Shown one piece after another: positions 24,295 to 33,799 of a DNA stretch of 64,000 nt. The position numbers and the translations under genes are program-made. How positions within the stretch are numbered: position 1 is the stretch's first letter; the number at the start of each line of letters is the position of its first letter. The notes under the pieces were generated by a model that was not told the origin of the DNA, made no database searches, and saw nothing but the letters and a program-made list of their open reading frames with translations. The DNA is from Lachnospiraceae bacterium (GTDB lineage Bacteria; Bacillota; Clostridia; Lachnospirales; Lachnospiraceae), in the NCBI GenBank assembly GCA_910574715.1, contig CAJTCH010000003.1, positions 147,663 through 211,662 of the forward strand, in the 5' to 3' direction.

Positions 24295-25692
24295 CTAGAC
24301 CGCATCCGCGACGGGGCGGGCAAGCGGATAGTATTTATCTATCAGCTGTGTATCGATTCGGTCCAGCTCCTCTTTCGGAAGGAAGCTCAATAGCTGCCAT
24401 CCAAAATCCAGCGTATCCTGAATCGTCCGGTTCTCCGTCGGTCCCTGTCCGATATAATGCTTCTCGAACTCTTCGCCGAATTTCAGATACTTCTTATCCA
24501 ACGGCGACAGCTCATCCTCACCGATAACAGACGCTAAGTTCCTCGCCTCTCCTACCTTGGCATAGGCAGAGAACAACTGGTTCGCAAGCCCCTGATGGTC
24601 TTCTCTGGTATACCCTTCTCCGATTCCGTCCTTCATCAGACGGGACAGAGACGGCAGGATACTGATAGGCGGATAGATCGCCTGCCCGTGCAGATTCCGG
24701 TCGAGAACGATCTGTCCCTCCGTGATATATCCGGTAAGGTCCGGTATCGGATGCGTGATATCATCATTCGGCATAGTCAGGATCGGGAGCTGTGTCACTG
24801 ATCCCGAAGCGCCTTCGACGATTCCCGCGCGCTCATACAGCGTCGCCAACTCACTGTAGAGATATCCCGGATAACCCTTTCTTGAAGGGATCTCACCCTT
24901 TGAAGAGGATACCTCACGCATCGCCTCTGCAAATGACGTCATATCCGTCAGGATGACCAGAATATGCATATTGCACTCGAACGCCAGATACTCTGCAACC
25001 GTGAGCGCAACCTTCGGCGTGATCAGACGTTCCACCACCGGATCGTTGGCCAGGTTAAGGAACATGCACACATGATCCGCAACGCCGCTCTCGTCAAATG
25101 TCTTGCGGAAGAACTCTGCAACGTCATGCTTAACACCCATCGCGCCGAACACAACCGCGAAGTTCTCGTTCGTCCCGTCGCCCAGGGACGCCTGCTTAAC
25201 GATCTGCGCCGCCAACTGGTCGTGGGGAAGTCCGTTTCCTGAGAAGATCGGAAGCTTCTGCCCGCGGATCAGCGTTGTCAGACCGTCGATCGCCGAGATT
25301 CCCGTGCGGATATAGTTTCTTGGATACTCTCTGCGCACCGGGTTCAGCGGCAGGCCGTTGACGTCTCTTCTCTCCGCCGCCACGATCCTTCCCAGACCGT
25401 CGATCGGCACTCCGACTCCGTTGAAGGTCCGCCCCAGCACCTCCGGGGACACGGCAACCTCCATCGGATGCCCGGTGAGCTTCGTATGGGTATTGCGAAG
25501 AGACATATTCTCCGTCCCCTCGAATACCTGTATGATCGCCTTATCCTCATATAACTCGATAATACGTCCCATCTTCTTCGTATTACCGTCTACCACAAAC
25601 TCTACGATCTCATCAAAGAACGCACCCTGCAGCCCTTCCAGCACTACAAGAGGTCCGTTAATATTACTGAGTCCCAGATATTCTATTGCCAT
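24295..25692 (-). CDS. V-type ATP synthase/ATPase subunit B
   Basis: Non-catalytic regulatory subunit of the V1 hexamer; 465 residues as expected. It starts [20 protein letters not shown] and contains [30 protein letters not shown] (a degenerate P-loop, as in all B subunits), [16 protein letters not shown] and [15 protein letters not shown]. It lies 14 bases after subunit A, with AAGGAGGG upstream. Confidence 0.96.
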   Translation of the reverse strand: MAIEYLGLSNINGPLVVLEGLQGAFFDEIVEFVVDGNTKKMGRIIELYEDKAIIQVFEGTENMSLRNTHTKLTGHPMEVAVSPEVLGRTFNGVGVPIDGLGRIVAAERRDVNGLPLNPVRREYPRNYIRTGISAIDGLTTLIRGQKLPIFSGNGLPHDQLAAQIVKQASLGDGTNENFAVVFGAMGVKHDVAEFFRKTFDESGVADHVCMFLNLANDPVVERLITPKVALTVAEYLAFECNMHILVILTDMTSFAEAMREVSSSKGEIPSRKGYPGYLYSELATLYERAGIVEGASGSVTQLPILTMPNDDITHPIPDLTGYITEGQIVLDRNLHGQAIYPPISILPSLSRLMKDGIGEGYTREDHQGLANQLFSAYAKVGEARNLASVIGEDELSPLDKKYLKFGEEFEKHYIGQGPTENRTIQDTLDFGWQLLSFLPKEELDRIDTQLIDKYYPLARPVADAV

Positions 25693-25706
25693 GTACGGTT
25701 CCCTCC

Positions 25707-27479
25707 TTACGCATTCTTCGCAATCACTCGATTGTAGAAGTCATCAATATCTTTCTTATACAGATCCAAAAGCTGCAGATTGTCGTTTGCCACATCATAC
25801 TTGATAGCGATCACCTTCTCGAAGATACCCTCTGCCTTCAGCACGGACATCGGCTGTCCCATCGCCACCAGATTCCTCGCAGTCTTATACAGATACAGGA
25901 TCACATCCATCATCTTGAACTGCTTCTCCATGGATACGCAGGTATCGTCCTTGTGAAATGCATTCTGCTGCAGGAATCCCAGACGGATCACCTTCGCGAT
26001 CTCTAACACCAGTTTTTGATCGTCAGGAAGCACATCTCCGCCGATCAGCTTCACGATCTCCATCAGGCTGCTCTCTTGATTCAGCAGGGCCATCATCCGG
26101 TTCCGGTAATCTACAAACTTCGGCGATACGTGGTCCGCATACCATCCGCTTAAGTCATTCAGATATTCACTGTAGCTTGACAGCCAGTGGATCGCCGGGA
26201 AATGTCTGGAATATGCCAGCGATTTGTCCAGTCCCCAGAAGCACCGGACGAACCTCTTCGTATTCTGCGTTACCGGCTCGGAGAAATCACCGCCCTGAGG
26301 GGATACTGCGCCGATGATAGACACCGACCCGGTCTCGCCGTTTAACGTCTGCATCATGCCCGCTCTCTCGTAGAAGGCCGACAGCCGGGAAGCCAGATAG
26401 GCCGGGAAGCCTTCCTCCGCCGGCATCTCCTCCAGACGCCCGGACAGCTCACGCAGGGCCTCCGCCCATCGCGAAGTAGAATCCGCCATGATTGCCACGT
26501 CATATCCCATATCCCGGTAATACTCTGCCAGAGTAAGTCCGGTGTAGATAGAAGCCTCACGGGCCGCAACCGGCATATTCGACGTATTCGCGATCAGCGT
26601 CGTCCTGTCCATCAGCGGGTTGCCCGTCTTAGGATCCACCAGCTCCGAGAACTCCTCCAACACCTGTGTCATCTCGTTGCCGCGTTCCCCGCATCCGATA
26701 TATATGATAATATCCGCATCCGCCCACTTGGCGATCTGATGCTGGGTCATAGTCTTCCCCGTTCCGAATCCGCCCGGAATCGCCGCGGTTCCTCCCTTGG
26801 CGATCGGAAACATCGTGTCCAGGATACGCTGTCCCGTAATAAGCGGCACTGTCGCCGGGAACCGGTGGCTCACCGGCCTTGGAACACGGATCGGCCACCG
26901 CTGGGTCATGGTCAGCTCCTTCCTGCCGCCGTCAGGCTGCTCAACCGTCACCAGCACGTCTGTAATGGTGTACTCACCGTCCGGGACAACGGATACTACC
27001 GTTCCCTCTACATCCGGCGGCACCATACATTTATGTAAGATCGCCTGCGTCTCCTGCACCTCTGCGATCACCGTCCCTCCGTGGACCGTCTCGCCCTCGG
27101 AGACCGTAATATGCGTCTCCCATAATCTCTGTACATCCAGAGAATCCACACTGACGCCTCTGGTGATAAATGCGCTGCCGTTATCCGCGATCCGCTCTAA
27201 GGGTCTTTCGATTCCGTCAAATATGTTGTTCAGGATTCCGGGCGCCAGGGTCACGGATACCGCCGCGCCAGTGGACTCAACATACTCGCCCGGGCGAAGC
27301 CCTGACGTCTCCTCGTATACCTGTACCGTAGTCATGTCCTTATCAAGAGAGATCACTTCTCCGACCAGCTTCTCTTCTCCGACGTACACCATCTCCGACA
27401 TCTTGAATTCCGTCTTGCCCTTCAGGTAGATAACAGGCCCGTTGATCCCGTAGATCTTACCAGTCGTCACACTATCCAA
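25707..27479 (-). CDS. V-type ATP synthase/ATPase catalytic subunit A
   Basis: Hydrolyses or makes ATP in the V1 head. The intact P-loop GGFGTGKT follows [10 protein letters not shown]; also present are the A-specific non-homologous insertion and [14 protein letters not shown] and [12 protein letters not shown]. The start is TTG at 27479, overlapping the stop codon of subunit E. GGGAGG (27488-27493) lies 8 bases upstream, and translation from there gives [19 protein letters not shown] with the usual 590 residues. The frame is open further upstream inside subunit E but that part is not subunit A-like. Confidence 0.96.
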   Translation of the reverse strand: MDSVTTGKIYGINGPVIYLKGKTEFKMSEMVYVGEEKLVGEVISLDKDMTTVQVYEETSGLRPGEYVESTGAAVSVTLAPGILNNIFDGIERPLERIADNGSAFITRGVSVDSLDVQRLWETHITVSEGETVHGGTVIAEVQETQAILHKCMVPPDVEGTVVSVVPDGEYTITDVLVTVEQPDGGRKELTMTQRWPIRVPRPVSHRFPATVPLITGQRILDTMFPIAKGGTAAIPGGFGTGKTMTQHQIAKWADADIIIYIGCGERGNEMTQVLEEFSELVDPKTGNPLMDRTTLIANTSNMPVAAREASIYTGLTLAEYYRDMGYDVAIMADSTSRWAEALRELSGRLEEMPAEEGFPAYLASRLSAFYERAGMMQTLNGETGSVSIIGAVSPQGGDFSEPVTQNTKRFVRCFWGLDKSLAYSRHFPAIHWLSSYSEYLNDLSGWYADHVSPKFVDYRNRMMALLNQESSLMEIVKLIGGDVLPDDQKLVLEIAKVIRLGFLQQNAFHKDDTCVSMEKQFKMMDVILYLYKTARNLVAMGQPMSVLKAEGIFEKVIAIKYDVANDNLQLLDLYKKDIDDFYNRVIAKNA

Positions 27480-28059
27480 CTTGCACACCTCCCTTGAACA
27501 AGAACTTTCTGTATTCATTCTCGATCGCACCCTTGAATGCATGGTCGATCAGTATATTCTTCTCCTGGATCACCGCGCGCACACCTCCGATAAAGTCTTC
27601 CTTGCTCACCGTAAGCGCCATACCGGTATGCTCCTCGAGATACTCCTTCTTATCCGCATCCGTCGGATTGATATAGATGGTCATAGCCGCGCCTCCGGCG
27701 AATCTTGCCGCCTTCTCGATATACGAGATCAGCAGGCGCGGATACTCCTCCGTCTTCATATATTCCTCAACCACCTCGCGGACTTCCTCAAACAATTTCT
27801 TCTTCAATTCCTTCTGTGTCTTGCTCAGTTCACGCTTCAGTTCAAGCTGTGCCTTGGACATCGCCATATTAAGCTGCTGCTGTGCTCCGACACGCTCCGC
27901 CTTCACCCGTGTCTCCGACTGGCGCAGAAGTTCTGCCCGATGCTGTTCAAACACTCCGAGCAGCGCGTCCTCATGCTGCTTCATGATCGCATTGCCCTCT
28001 GCACGGGCCTCTTCCATTGCCGCGGCCTGCAAATGTGATATCTTCTCTTCTACTGTCAA
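27472..28059 (-). CDS. V-type ATP synthase subunit E (peripheral stalk)
   Basis: Peripheral stalk subunit that forms a long coiled coil with the G/H-type subunit. The start is taken as TTG at 28059 (MTVEEKISHLQAAAMEEARA), the common family N-terminus, with GAGG 8 bases upstream; GTG at 28068 is an alternative. The 195-residue product has an Ala/Glu-rich helix (about 1-110) and a globular end with FIGGVRAVIQEKNILIDHAF. Its 3' end overlaps the start of subunit A by 8 bases. Confidence 0.9.
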   Translation of the reverse strand: MTVEEKISHLQAAAMEEARAEGNAIMKQHEDALLGVFEQHRAELLRQSETRVKAERVGAQQQLNMAMSKAQLELKRELSKTQKELKKKLFEEVREVVEEYMKTEEYPRLLISYIEKAARFAGGAAMTIYINPTDADKKEYLEEHTGMALTVSKEDFIGGVRAVIQEKNILIDHAFKGAIENEYRKFLFKGGVQVG

Positions 28060-28074
28060 GTATGCCACCTCGCT

Positions 28075-28383
28075 TTATAGTTTCAAACCAATCGCCTCAT
28101 TTACATAAGATGTGATAAAGTCCTTCTTACGTCCGGTTCCGTGTCTGTCAGGAATCTCGATAAGCAGCGGCATAGTACGCTCCAGCTTGATCTCATCGAT
28201 CAGGTCCGGGAATTCTCTGCCGAACTTCTCCGTCAGCAGGATAACTCCCACCGCCTTATCGTTCATCGCGTTCTCGATCGCCGTCCTCAGCTCCTCCCTC
28301 TCGTGGACCACGATCCCGTCAACTCCCGCAAGCCTCATCCCTGTCAGTGTATCGACATTATCACTGATCAGATACATCTTCAT
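28075..28383 (-). CDS. V-type ATP synthase subunit F
   Basis: Small (102 residues) central-stalk regulatory subunit with a Rossmann-like fold: KMYLISDNVDTLTGMRLAGV, then AVGVILLTEKFGREFPDLID and PLLIEIPDRHG. It follows the K gene immediately (stop of K at 28385) and precedes E. The ribosome site is weak, so translational coupling to K is likely. Confidence 0.92.
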   Translation of the reverse strand: MKMYLISDNVDTLTGMRLAGVDGIVVHEREELRTAIENAMNDKAVGVILLTEKFGREFPDLIDEIKLERTMPLLIEIPDRHGTGRKKDFITSYVNEAIGLKL

Positions 28384-28384
28384 C

Positions 28385-28819
28385 TTACAATTTACCCAGA
28401 ATCATGAAGGAGATGATCAGTCCGTACAGACATACACCTTCCGCAAGACCTACGAAGATCAGTGACTTACCAAGAGCACTGGAATCCTCGCTGATCGCGC
28501 CAAGCGCAGCGCTTGCGGCGCTTGCTACGGCAATACCACCGCCGACACAGGACAGACCGGTTGACAGCGCAGCGGCAAGATAGCCGAACCCAACAGAATT
28601 AGAAGCAGCCTCAGAAACGCCCTCTGCCGCTTCCACCGGCGCTCCGCCGAACATCATAATAGCCGCGACAGCGAATGCTCCGAAGTAGAAGAACGCATTG
28701 GTCACGATCGCCCTCTTATAACGCTTCTTTGTCTTCTCTCCGATCAGATAGTATCCGAATGGAACGATGATGCCAAGCACCAGTGCTGCAATAAGTAATA
28801 ATTTCACAGTTAAAGTCAT
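28385..28819 (-). CDS. V-type ATP synthase proteolipid subunit K
   Basis: Membrane rotor ring subunit, 144 residues with four hydrophobic segments (about 5-25, 40-60, 78-103, 118-140). The ion-binding carboxylate is the Glu in FVGLAEGVCLYGLIISF. Only the second hairpin has a carboxylate; the first lacks it. I cannot decide between H+ and Na+ from the sequence. GAGGAGG lies upstream. Confidence 0.93.
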   Translation of the reverse strand: MTLTVKLLLIAALVLGIIVPFGYYLIGEKTKKRYKRAIVTNAFFYFGAFAVAAIMMFGGAPVEAAEGVSEAASNSVGFGYLAAALSTGLSCVGGGIAVASAASAALGAISEDSSALGKSLIFVGLAEGVCLYGLIISFMILGKL

Positions 28820-28857
28820 GATTGATATCCTCCTCTTGTCTTTATCTTATTCACTTT

Positions 28858-30792
28858 TTATTTCGTTTGCTTGTTAAATGGTTTGAATTCCCGTCCGCTT
28901 CCCTTATAGAAACGGCTGAACATCTCATAATATTCCAGACGCAGTACCTGGATGCCGACGATCAGCCCCTCCAGCGCGCATACGACTGCATTGCCAAAGA
29001 TAACCCCGAACAGGTTCGGCGTTCCGCTCTCCGCCCCGGAGAGCATCAGGACTACCTCCATGATCGCCGCATGGCTGACTGCGAATGCCCCGATACGCAC
29101 ATAAGAAAGCGTGTTGGAGAAGTAACTCAGCAACGTCTCAAACAGTTCAAAGAAGCCCTGTACCAGGAACATCGCCTTACTCTCTTCCATCTTCTTATGG
29201 TTATGCTCCACCAGATTAGTAAGCGGTTCCTTGAATACGAACAGCAGAACCGGAATTCCCAGGAATATCACCATCAGGATATTGCCCGGAACCTTGTGCC
29301 CGGTCATATACAGCACGACGGTCAGTACCAGGAATCCATAGAACACAAGCCCTGCCACTCCGTTTGTCGAGAACCACAGGTTCTCTGTGTCATGCGCTTT
29401 CGCAGCGTTGGCGATCTGGAAGATCATCACCAGGATATTTAAGGCCATACCAAAAGCGATCGCTATGATGAACACCGTATTCAGCTGTCCGATAAACGGC
29501 AGATTCGTCATCGCCTCCACCGGCCTGAGCCAGATTGCCGGAATCACATCCTCGAACCCGAAGACACTGCCGAACATGACGCCGAAGATCATAGAGAAGA
29601 TCCCCGCGATCGACACGATTCCCGCTAAGTTCATCTTCTTCTTCAGATAGATCAGCCCGCCGATCGCAAACAGGCAGAAGCCCTGCCCCACATCTCCGAA
29701 CATAGCGCCGAAGATAAACGTATAAGTGAGCGCCACGAACATCGTCGGATCCAGCTCATCGTGCGCCGGAAGGCCGTACATCTGGATAAACAGCTCAAAA
29801 GGCTTGAAGAACTTAGGATTCTTAAGCTTCGTCGGAGGATCTCCGAAGAACTTCTCCCGGTCTTCTTCCACGACGATGAACACCCTGTCATCATCCTTCG
29901 ACTCTTCAAGCAGGGCCGCCACATCGGCTTCTCCCATCCATCCGCAGAGGATGTAATAGTCTTCCTTGTTATCTCCCACATCCGTCCTTGCCGCCATCTT
30001 ACGGACATCGAAGTTATTAGACAATTCCTCCAGTCTCTTCCTTGCCCCCAAGAGCTTGGCTGCCCGGCTGCTCATCAGCTCCTCGATCTGCCGGTCGATC
30101 TCATCCTTCTCTTTCCTGGCATCGTCGATACTCTTCTGCATGCTTCCGCACGCATCCTTAGGTGTTCCGATATATTCCGGCGGAATCGTGATCCGCTCAA
30201 AATGCAGGGAATTAAACGCTGAATCTACCTTGCTCGTGTCCGCATTCGACACGAAATAACACCCGTAGACATAGTTCTCATTCCTTGTTCCCTCGAGGAA
30301 TACAGCCTGCAGATCATCAAACAGATATTTCTCCAGCTTCTTATAATGATCAAGGCCGATCCTTCCGAAGCGGATCTTCATATACTTATAACGCATCGTC
30401 TTATGCAGATCCAGATTCAGAGGGGTAAACGGTTCCAGGACTTTGAACTTCTCCTTAGCCTCGTCTTCCTTCTTATTCAACAGTTCCTTCTTCTCCTGCA
30501 GATCCAGATAGTCATGATTAAGCTCCCGGATAAAGGCAAGCATCTCGTCTTTTGACATATTCTGGTCAACGTGAGGCATCCCCTCCGGTAAGAGCGCCGC
30601 GAACTGTTCCGCCTTCGCAAGCGCGTCTTTGTATGGATTCACCTCCACAAAAGGCAGAAGATTATCTGTCGTCTTAAGCTCCGTGACTGCATTCTCAAGC
30701 TGCATCTCATACTTGGACAGATATTTCTCGCACACACGGTCTATATCAATCCTGGGACCGCTGATGCTCAAAAACTTCATCTTTACAATCAT
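28858..30792 (-). CDS. V-type ATP synthase subunit I (a-subunit)
   Basis: The stator membrane subunit that forms the ion half-channels. The start at 30792 (MIVKMKFLSISGPRIDID) overlaps the stop codon of subunit C by 4 bases (ATGA) and has GGAGGTG upstream. The 644-residue product has a cytoplasmic coiled-coil arm (about 1-330) and about seven membrane segments, beginning TYTFIFGAMFGDVGQGFCLF. The ion-channel region near the end includes LLSYFSNTLSYVRIGAFAVSHA, which carries the essential Arg. Typical architecture and length. Confidence 0.95.
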   Translation of the reverse strand: MIVKMKFLSISGPRIDIDRVCEKYLSKYEMQLENAVTELKTTDNLLPFVEVNPYKDALAKAEQFAALLPEGMPHVDQNMSKDEMLAFIRELNHDYLDLQEKKELLNKKEDEAKEKFKVLEPFTPLNLDLHKTMRYKYMKIRFGRIGLDHYKKLEKYLFDDLQAVFLEGTRNENYVYGCYFVSNADTSKVDSAFNSLHFERITIPPEYIGTPKDACGSMQKSIDDARKEKDEIDRQIEELMSSRAAKLLGARKRLEELSNNFDVRKMAARTDVGDNKEDYYILCGWMGEADVAALLEESKDDDRVFIVVEEDREKFFGDPPTKLKNPKFFKPFELFIQMYGLPAHDELDPTMFVALTYTFIFGAMFGDVGQGFCLFAIGGLIYLKKKMNLAGIVSIAGIFSMIFGVMFGSVFGFEDVIPAIWLRPVEAMTNLPFIGQLNTVFIIAIAFGMALNILVMIFQIANAAKAHDTENLWFSTNGVAGLVFYGFLVLTVVLYMTGHKVPGNILMVIFLGIPVLLFVFKEPLTNLVEHNHKKMEESKAMFLVQGFFELFETLLSYFSNTLSYVRIGAFAVSHAAIMEVVLMLSGAESGTPNLFGVIFGNAVVCALEGLIVGIQVLRLEYYEMFSRFYKGSGREFKPFNKQTK

Positions 30793-31835
30793 TGCATCAC
30801 ACCTCCTAAGTATCCTAACGTCTCTCTTGAAGATAAGCCGTAACGGATACATTCAAGGGCCGTTGTTAATTTGTAGATCTCTTCTTCCTTCAAAAACAGA
30901 TATGTATTCACCGTCGCGATCGAATACGGATTCCGCCTTCTGTCACTGACATATAACCGCCTCATGTACTCCTTATATGTGGCTTCCAGCGTCTTCCCGC
31001 TGATGTCCGCATATTTCTCAGCATAATATGTCTCCTCCAGGCGTTTCTCATACTCTTCGACAGTCGGAGCCTCCACCAGACCCTTGAACTCGTCCACGCT
31101 GAGCCTGTACTGGATCGGTATCGTGAGCGAATAGATGTCCGGCGGCAGCATATTGTAATACTTCTTCGCACGGTAGATCCACTGGATATTCAGCAGATCG
31201 ATCCTCGAACCGAAGTCCCGGATATACATCTCGCGTTCCTTTCCCTTAAGAAGCTGTCTGCTCTTCCTCCACATTTCAGAGAAATAATACAGATCCAGGG
31301 CCAGATCGTAATCAAACAGTGTCGCCCCTTCCGACTCGCGGATCGGCTGAAGCGGCGCGTAATATTCCGTATCCTTCAGATTATCGATCAGCTCTTCAAC
31401 GTTCCTCGACGTGATCAGCTTATCGATCGAGATCTGAGAATATTTATCGAAGAATACCTTCTTATATTCTATATCAAACGGCATATCGTAATGATTGAAC
31501 ACAATCCGCAGACAGTAGTTGATCAGGTCGATCTCATATCTCTTCCAGTACAGCTTAAGGAACTTCTTCTGCTCCATCCCCGCAAACCGGAATATCCGCG
31601 TGTAATCATCGAACAATGACTGATACAGGATCTTCTCTATATTCCCCCTGTGATACAGGGATACGTCAATCTGTTCCATATATCTTACATAGGCAGGCTT
31701 ATCCTTCAGGTATTCGATGGCTTCCGGCACGCTCCTTAAGTTCGCGATATTCTCAAAATCCCGTCCGTTCAGGAGCTTCGCCTGCATCGCCCGCACCTTC
31801 GTGGTTAAGCCGCTGTACGTCATCACATTACCCAT
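30789..31835 (-). CDS. V-type ATP synthase subunit C
   Basis: Subunit C (AC39/d family) couples the rotor shaft to the membrane ring. The 348-residue protein has the family features YSGLTTKVRAMQAKLL, DFGSRIDLLNIQWIYRAKKYY and a C-terminal FLKEEEIYKLTTALECIRYGL. It starts 3 bases after the stop of the peripheral stalk gene, whose end supplies the GAGGTG ribosome site. Confidence 0.93.
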   Translation of the reverse strand: MGNVMTYSGLTTKVRAMQAKLLNGRDFENIANLRSVPEAIEYLKDKPAYVRYMEQIDVSLYHRGNIEKILYQSLFDDYTRIFRFAGMEQKKFLKLYWKRYEIDLINYCLRIVFNHYDMPFDIEYKKVFFDKYSQISIDKLITSRNVEELIDNLKDTEYYAPLQPIRESEGATLFDYDLALDLYYFSEMWRKSRQLLKGKEREMYIRDFGSRIDLLNIQWIYRAKKYYNMLPPDIYSLTIPIQYRLSVDEFKGLVEAPTVEEYEKRLEETYYAEKYADISGKTLEATYKEYMRRLYVSDRRRNPYSIATVNTYLFLKEEEIYKLTTALECIRYGLSSRETLGYLGGVMQ

Positions 31836-31838
31836 GCC

Positions 31839-32150
31839 CTACACCTCTACTATATGCGCTAAGATCTCCCGGGCATACGCACTGTGGTTCTCCTCGAATT
31901 CCTTCTTAAGGTTATCGATCGTCGACCGGTTCTTCTCCTGCTGCTCCTTCAAGATCCGCTCCATCTTCGCATCCGCGTCCTTCCGGATCTGCTCTAACTG
32001 CTTCCTGGTCTCGTCCTCGATCGCCGCGTCAAAACGATCCCGCTGATTCTGGATCTTCTTCTCGATCTCGCTCTTCTGAGCCTGAGCATGTTCCACAATC
32101 GCCTCTGCAGTTTCCTCGATATCTGCTAATTTCTTAACAACTGTGTCCAT
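31839..32150 (-). CDS. V-type ATPase peripheral stalk subunit (G/H-type, NtpF-like)
   Basis: First gene of the ATPase operon. The 103-residue protein is almost entirely a charged coiled coil (EAIVEHAQAQKSEIEKKIQN, LEQIRKDADAKMERILKEQQ), as expected for the partner of subunit E in the peripheral stalk. GGAGGTATCTGA precedes the ATG. Assignment rests on length, composition and operon position. Confidence 0.85.
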   Translation of the reverse strand: MDTVVKKLADIEETAEAIVEHAQAQKSEIEKKIQNQRDRFDAAIEDETRKQLEQIRKDADAKMERILKEQQEKNRSTIDNLKKEFEENHSAYAREILAHIVEV

Positions 32151-32184
32151 TCAGATACCTCCATTTCCCGTCAATTTGCACACA

Positions 32185-32190
32185 ATTATA
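32185..32190 (-). promoter_or_regulatory. -10 element of the V-type ATPase operon
   Basis: A perfect TATAAT (32185-32190 on the minus strand) lies 34 bases before the first gene. The -35 is poor at the normal spacing (TTGGAA sits 14 bases upstream). Confidence 0.5.
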
Positions 32191-32275
32191 ATATACTCCG
32201 TTTTTTCCAAATTTCCATAGTAAAATTCAACAAAAAATGCTTTTTTTGTTACGTTTTTCACACACTTATATTCAA

Positions 32276-32304
32276 TTGACTTTTTTACGCCTGCACGCTA
32301 AACT
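32276..32304 (+). promoter_or_regulatory. Promoter of trmB
   Basis: TTGACT (32276-32281), a 17-base spacer and TAAACT (32299-32304), divergent from the ATPase operon. Confidence 0.65.
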
Positions 32305-32346
32305 TAAGAAACATACTAAAATGCTTGAAAACAGGGGGAATCACGT

Positions 32347-33039
32347 ATGCGCCTTAGAAATATTCCGCGCGCCGTAAGCGTGCTGAACGAGTGTAAAGAA
32401 GTTGTTAAGAATGAGAGCGGATACCGCGGCAGATGGCATGAGGTCTTCGGCAATTCTCATCCTATCCATATAGAGATCGGGATGGGGAAAGGCCAATTCC
32501 TGCTTACCCTCGCCCGGCAGAATCCGCAGATCAATTATATCGGGATCGAACGCTACTCCAGCGTCCTCCTCCGGGCCGTGGAGAAATTCCAGACGCTAAA
32601 TCCCGAGCCGTCCTCTGCCGGCGCCGCTTTGCCAAATGCTACGGCCCTGCCTAACGTCCGCTTCATCTGCATGGATGCCAGCGATATTGCCGGCGTCTTC
32701 GCTCCGGGAGAGGTTGACCGCATCTATCTGAACTTCTCCGATCCCTGGCCCAAGGCACGGCATGCCGGACGGCGGCTTACCTCCCGGGAGTTCCTTGCCC
32801 GTTATGACAGAGTCCTTGCAGAAGACGGCACGATCGAATTCAAGACGGATAACCGGCTGCTCTTCGACTTCTCCGTCTCGGAGGTCAATGTCTCTTCCGC
32901 CTTCCATATGAGGGGCTGCACCTATGACCTCCACCATGACGATACAATGAATCATGGCAATATCATGACCGAGTATGAGGAGAAATTCTCCTCCCTTGGC
33001 AATCCGATCTGCAAGTTGGTTGTTGGGAGAAATTCTTAA
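32347..33039 (+). CDS. trmB: tRNA (guanine-N7-)-methyltransferase
   Basis: Makes m7G46 in the variable loop of tRNAs using S-adenosylmethionine. The 230-residue protein has the SAM-binding motif IHIEIGMGKGQFLLTLA (about 41-57), IGIERYSSVLLRAVEK, FICMDASDIAGVF and the family hallmark YLNFSDPWPKARHAGRRLT, followed by GTIEFKTDNRLLFDFS. All expected parts are present. An insertion of about 12 residues (SSAGAALPNATA region) lies between motifs. The start has GGGGG upstream and its own promoter. Confidence 0.96.
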   Translation: MRLRNIPRAVSVLNECKEVVKNESGYRGRWHEVFGNSHPIHIEIGMGKGQFLLTLARQNPQINYIGIERYSSVLLRAVEKFQTLNPEPSSAGAALPNATALPNVRFICMDASDIAGVFAPGEVDRIYLNFSDPWPKARHAGRRLTSREFLARYDRVLAEDGTIEFKTDNRLLFDFSVSEVNVSSAFHMRGCTYDLHHDDTMNHGNIMTEYEEKFSSLGNPICKLVVGRNS

Positions 33040-33142
33040 CATCAAAAGAGCTGACAATTTATTTCACAAAATTTTCATGTTTATATTTTCCAGTTCATGA
33101 ACCTCAGCGCCGGTCCCCGCATATATATTTATTGAAGAATTT

Positions 33143-33304
33143 ATGTCTGGATATATGCATATGGGACGCAAAAGGAAATGTAAGAAGAGTATCCGTCAGA
33201 AACTCTGTGAATTCACTTACCATAGAAAAGGTCTTCACAAGAAGCTGGTCTGCCTGAAAAAATCTATGGATGAAGTATACCGCACATTGAATCCCGGCTG
33301 CTGA
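33143..33304 (+). CDS. Small basic protein of unknown function (possible)
   Basis: An ORF of 53 codons (ATG 33143; two later in-frame ATG at 33155 and 33161). The product is very basic, with GRKRKCKKSIRQKLCEF, HRKGLHKKLVCLKKS and three Cys. The ribosome site is weak (GAAGAA). It lies between trmB and the thioredoxin gene on the same strand. Codon choice looks like that of neighbours. I do not recognise it. Confidence 0.4.
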   Translation: MSGYMHMGRKRKCKKSIRQKLCEFTYHRKGLHKKLVCLKKSMDEVYRTLNPGC

Positions 33305-33336
33305 TCTCCGGGCCGAATACAGGAAAGGTGAACACT

Positions 33337-33660
33337 ATGCTGCATTTGACAGAGAAAAATTTTACGGTTGAGACAAAACGCGGTCCGCTTCCTAACGTTG
33401 TCATGTTCTACGCCGTCTGGTGCGGAAAATGCGCCATGATGAAACCGCTTGTCGAAGAGATAGAGAAAAAGTACCGCAAGAAAATCCGGTTCTGCGAAGT
33501 AGATATCGATGAATCCCCCTTACTTACCGCGGACTATGAAGCAGATATCGTCCCGACCTTCGTCTTTTTCCAGAATGGCCAATTCCTTGGCAGTATGCAG
33601 GGAATCATAGACGAGAATGTATTTGAGCGTCGTCTACAAAAAATCTTTAGAAATTGTTAA
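33337..33660 (+). CDS. Thioredoxin-family protein
   Basis: A 107-residue cytoplasmic thioredoxin fold protein. The active site is VWCGKC (about residues 24-29) instead of the classic WCGPC. The cis-Pro segment is ADIVPTFVFFQNGQF. The ATG at 33337 follows AAAGGTG; the GTG at 33328 is less likely. The Lys between the cysteines would change the redox potential (inference). It lies 32 bases after the small basic ORF. Confidence 0.85.
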   Translation: MLHLTEKNFTVETKRGPLPNVVMFYAVWCGKCAMMKPLVEEIEKKYRKKIRFCEVDIDESPLLTADYEADIVPTFVFFQNGQFLGSMQGIIDENVFERRLQKIFRNC

Positions 33661-33672
33661 GGCTTATTTTAT

Positions 33673-33700
33673 TTGCAAATATTATGGAATATGTTATATT
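33673..33700 (+). promoter_or_regulatory. Promoter of the DUF1002 gene
   Basis: TTGCAA (33673-33678), a 16-base spacer and extended TGTTATATT (-10 at 33695-33700). Confidence 0.65.
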
Positions 33701-33722
33701 AGTGAAGACTTAAGACACACAA

Positions 33723-33799
33723 CTGGTGTCCTTTTACATTTCACAGGACACCAGGCAAGAACAAAGGGGGTATAGGTGATTACACACCAGACATTATGA
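33723..33799 (+). promoter_or_regulatory. Leader hairpin and 7-codon leader ORF before the DUF1002 gene
   Basis: CTGGTGTCCT (33723-33732) and AGGACACCAG (33745-33754) form a perfect 10-bp hairpin in the leader. A short ORF (GTG 33776 to TGA 33799) has a good ribosome site (AAAGGGGG) and its stop overlaps the ATG of the next gene as ATGA. The DUF1002 ATG has no ribosome site of its own, so coupling is likely. Confidence 0.5.
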
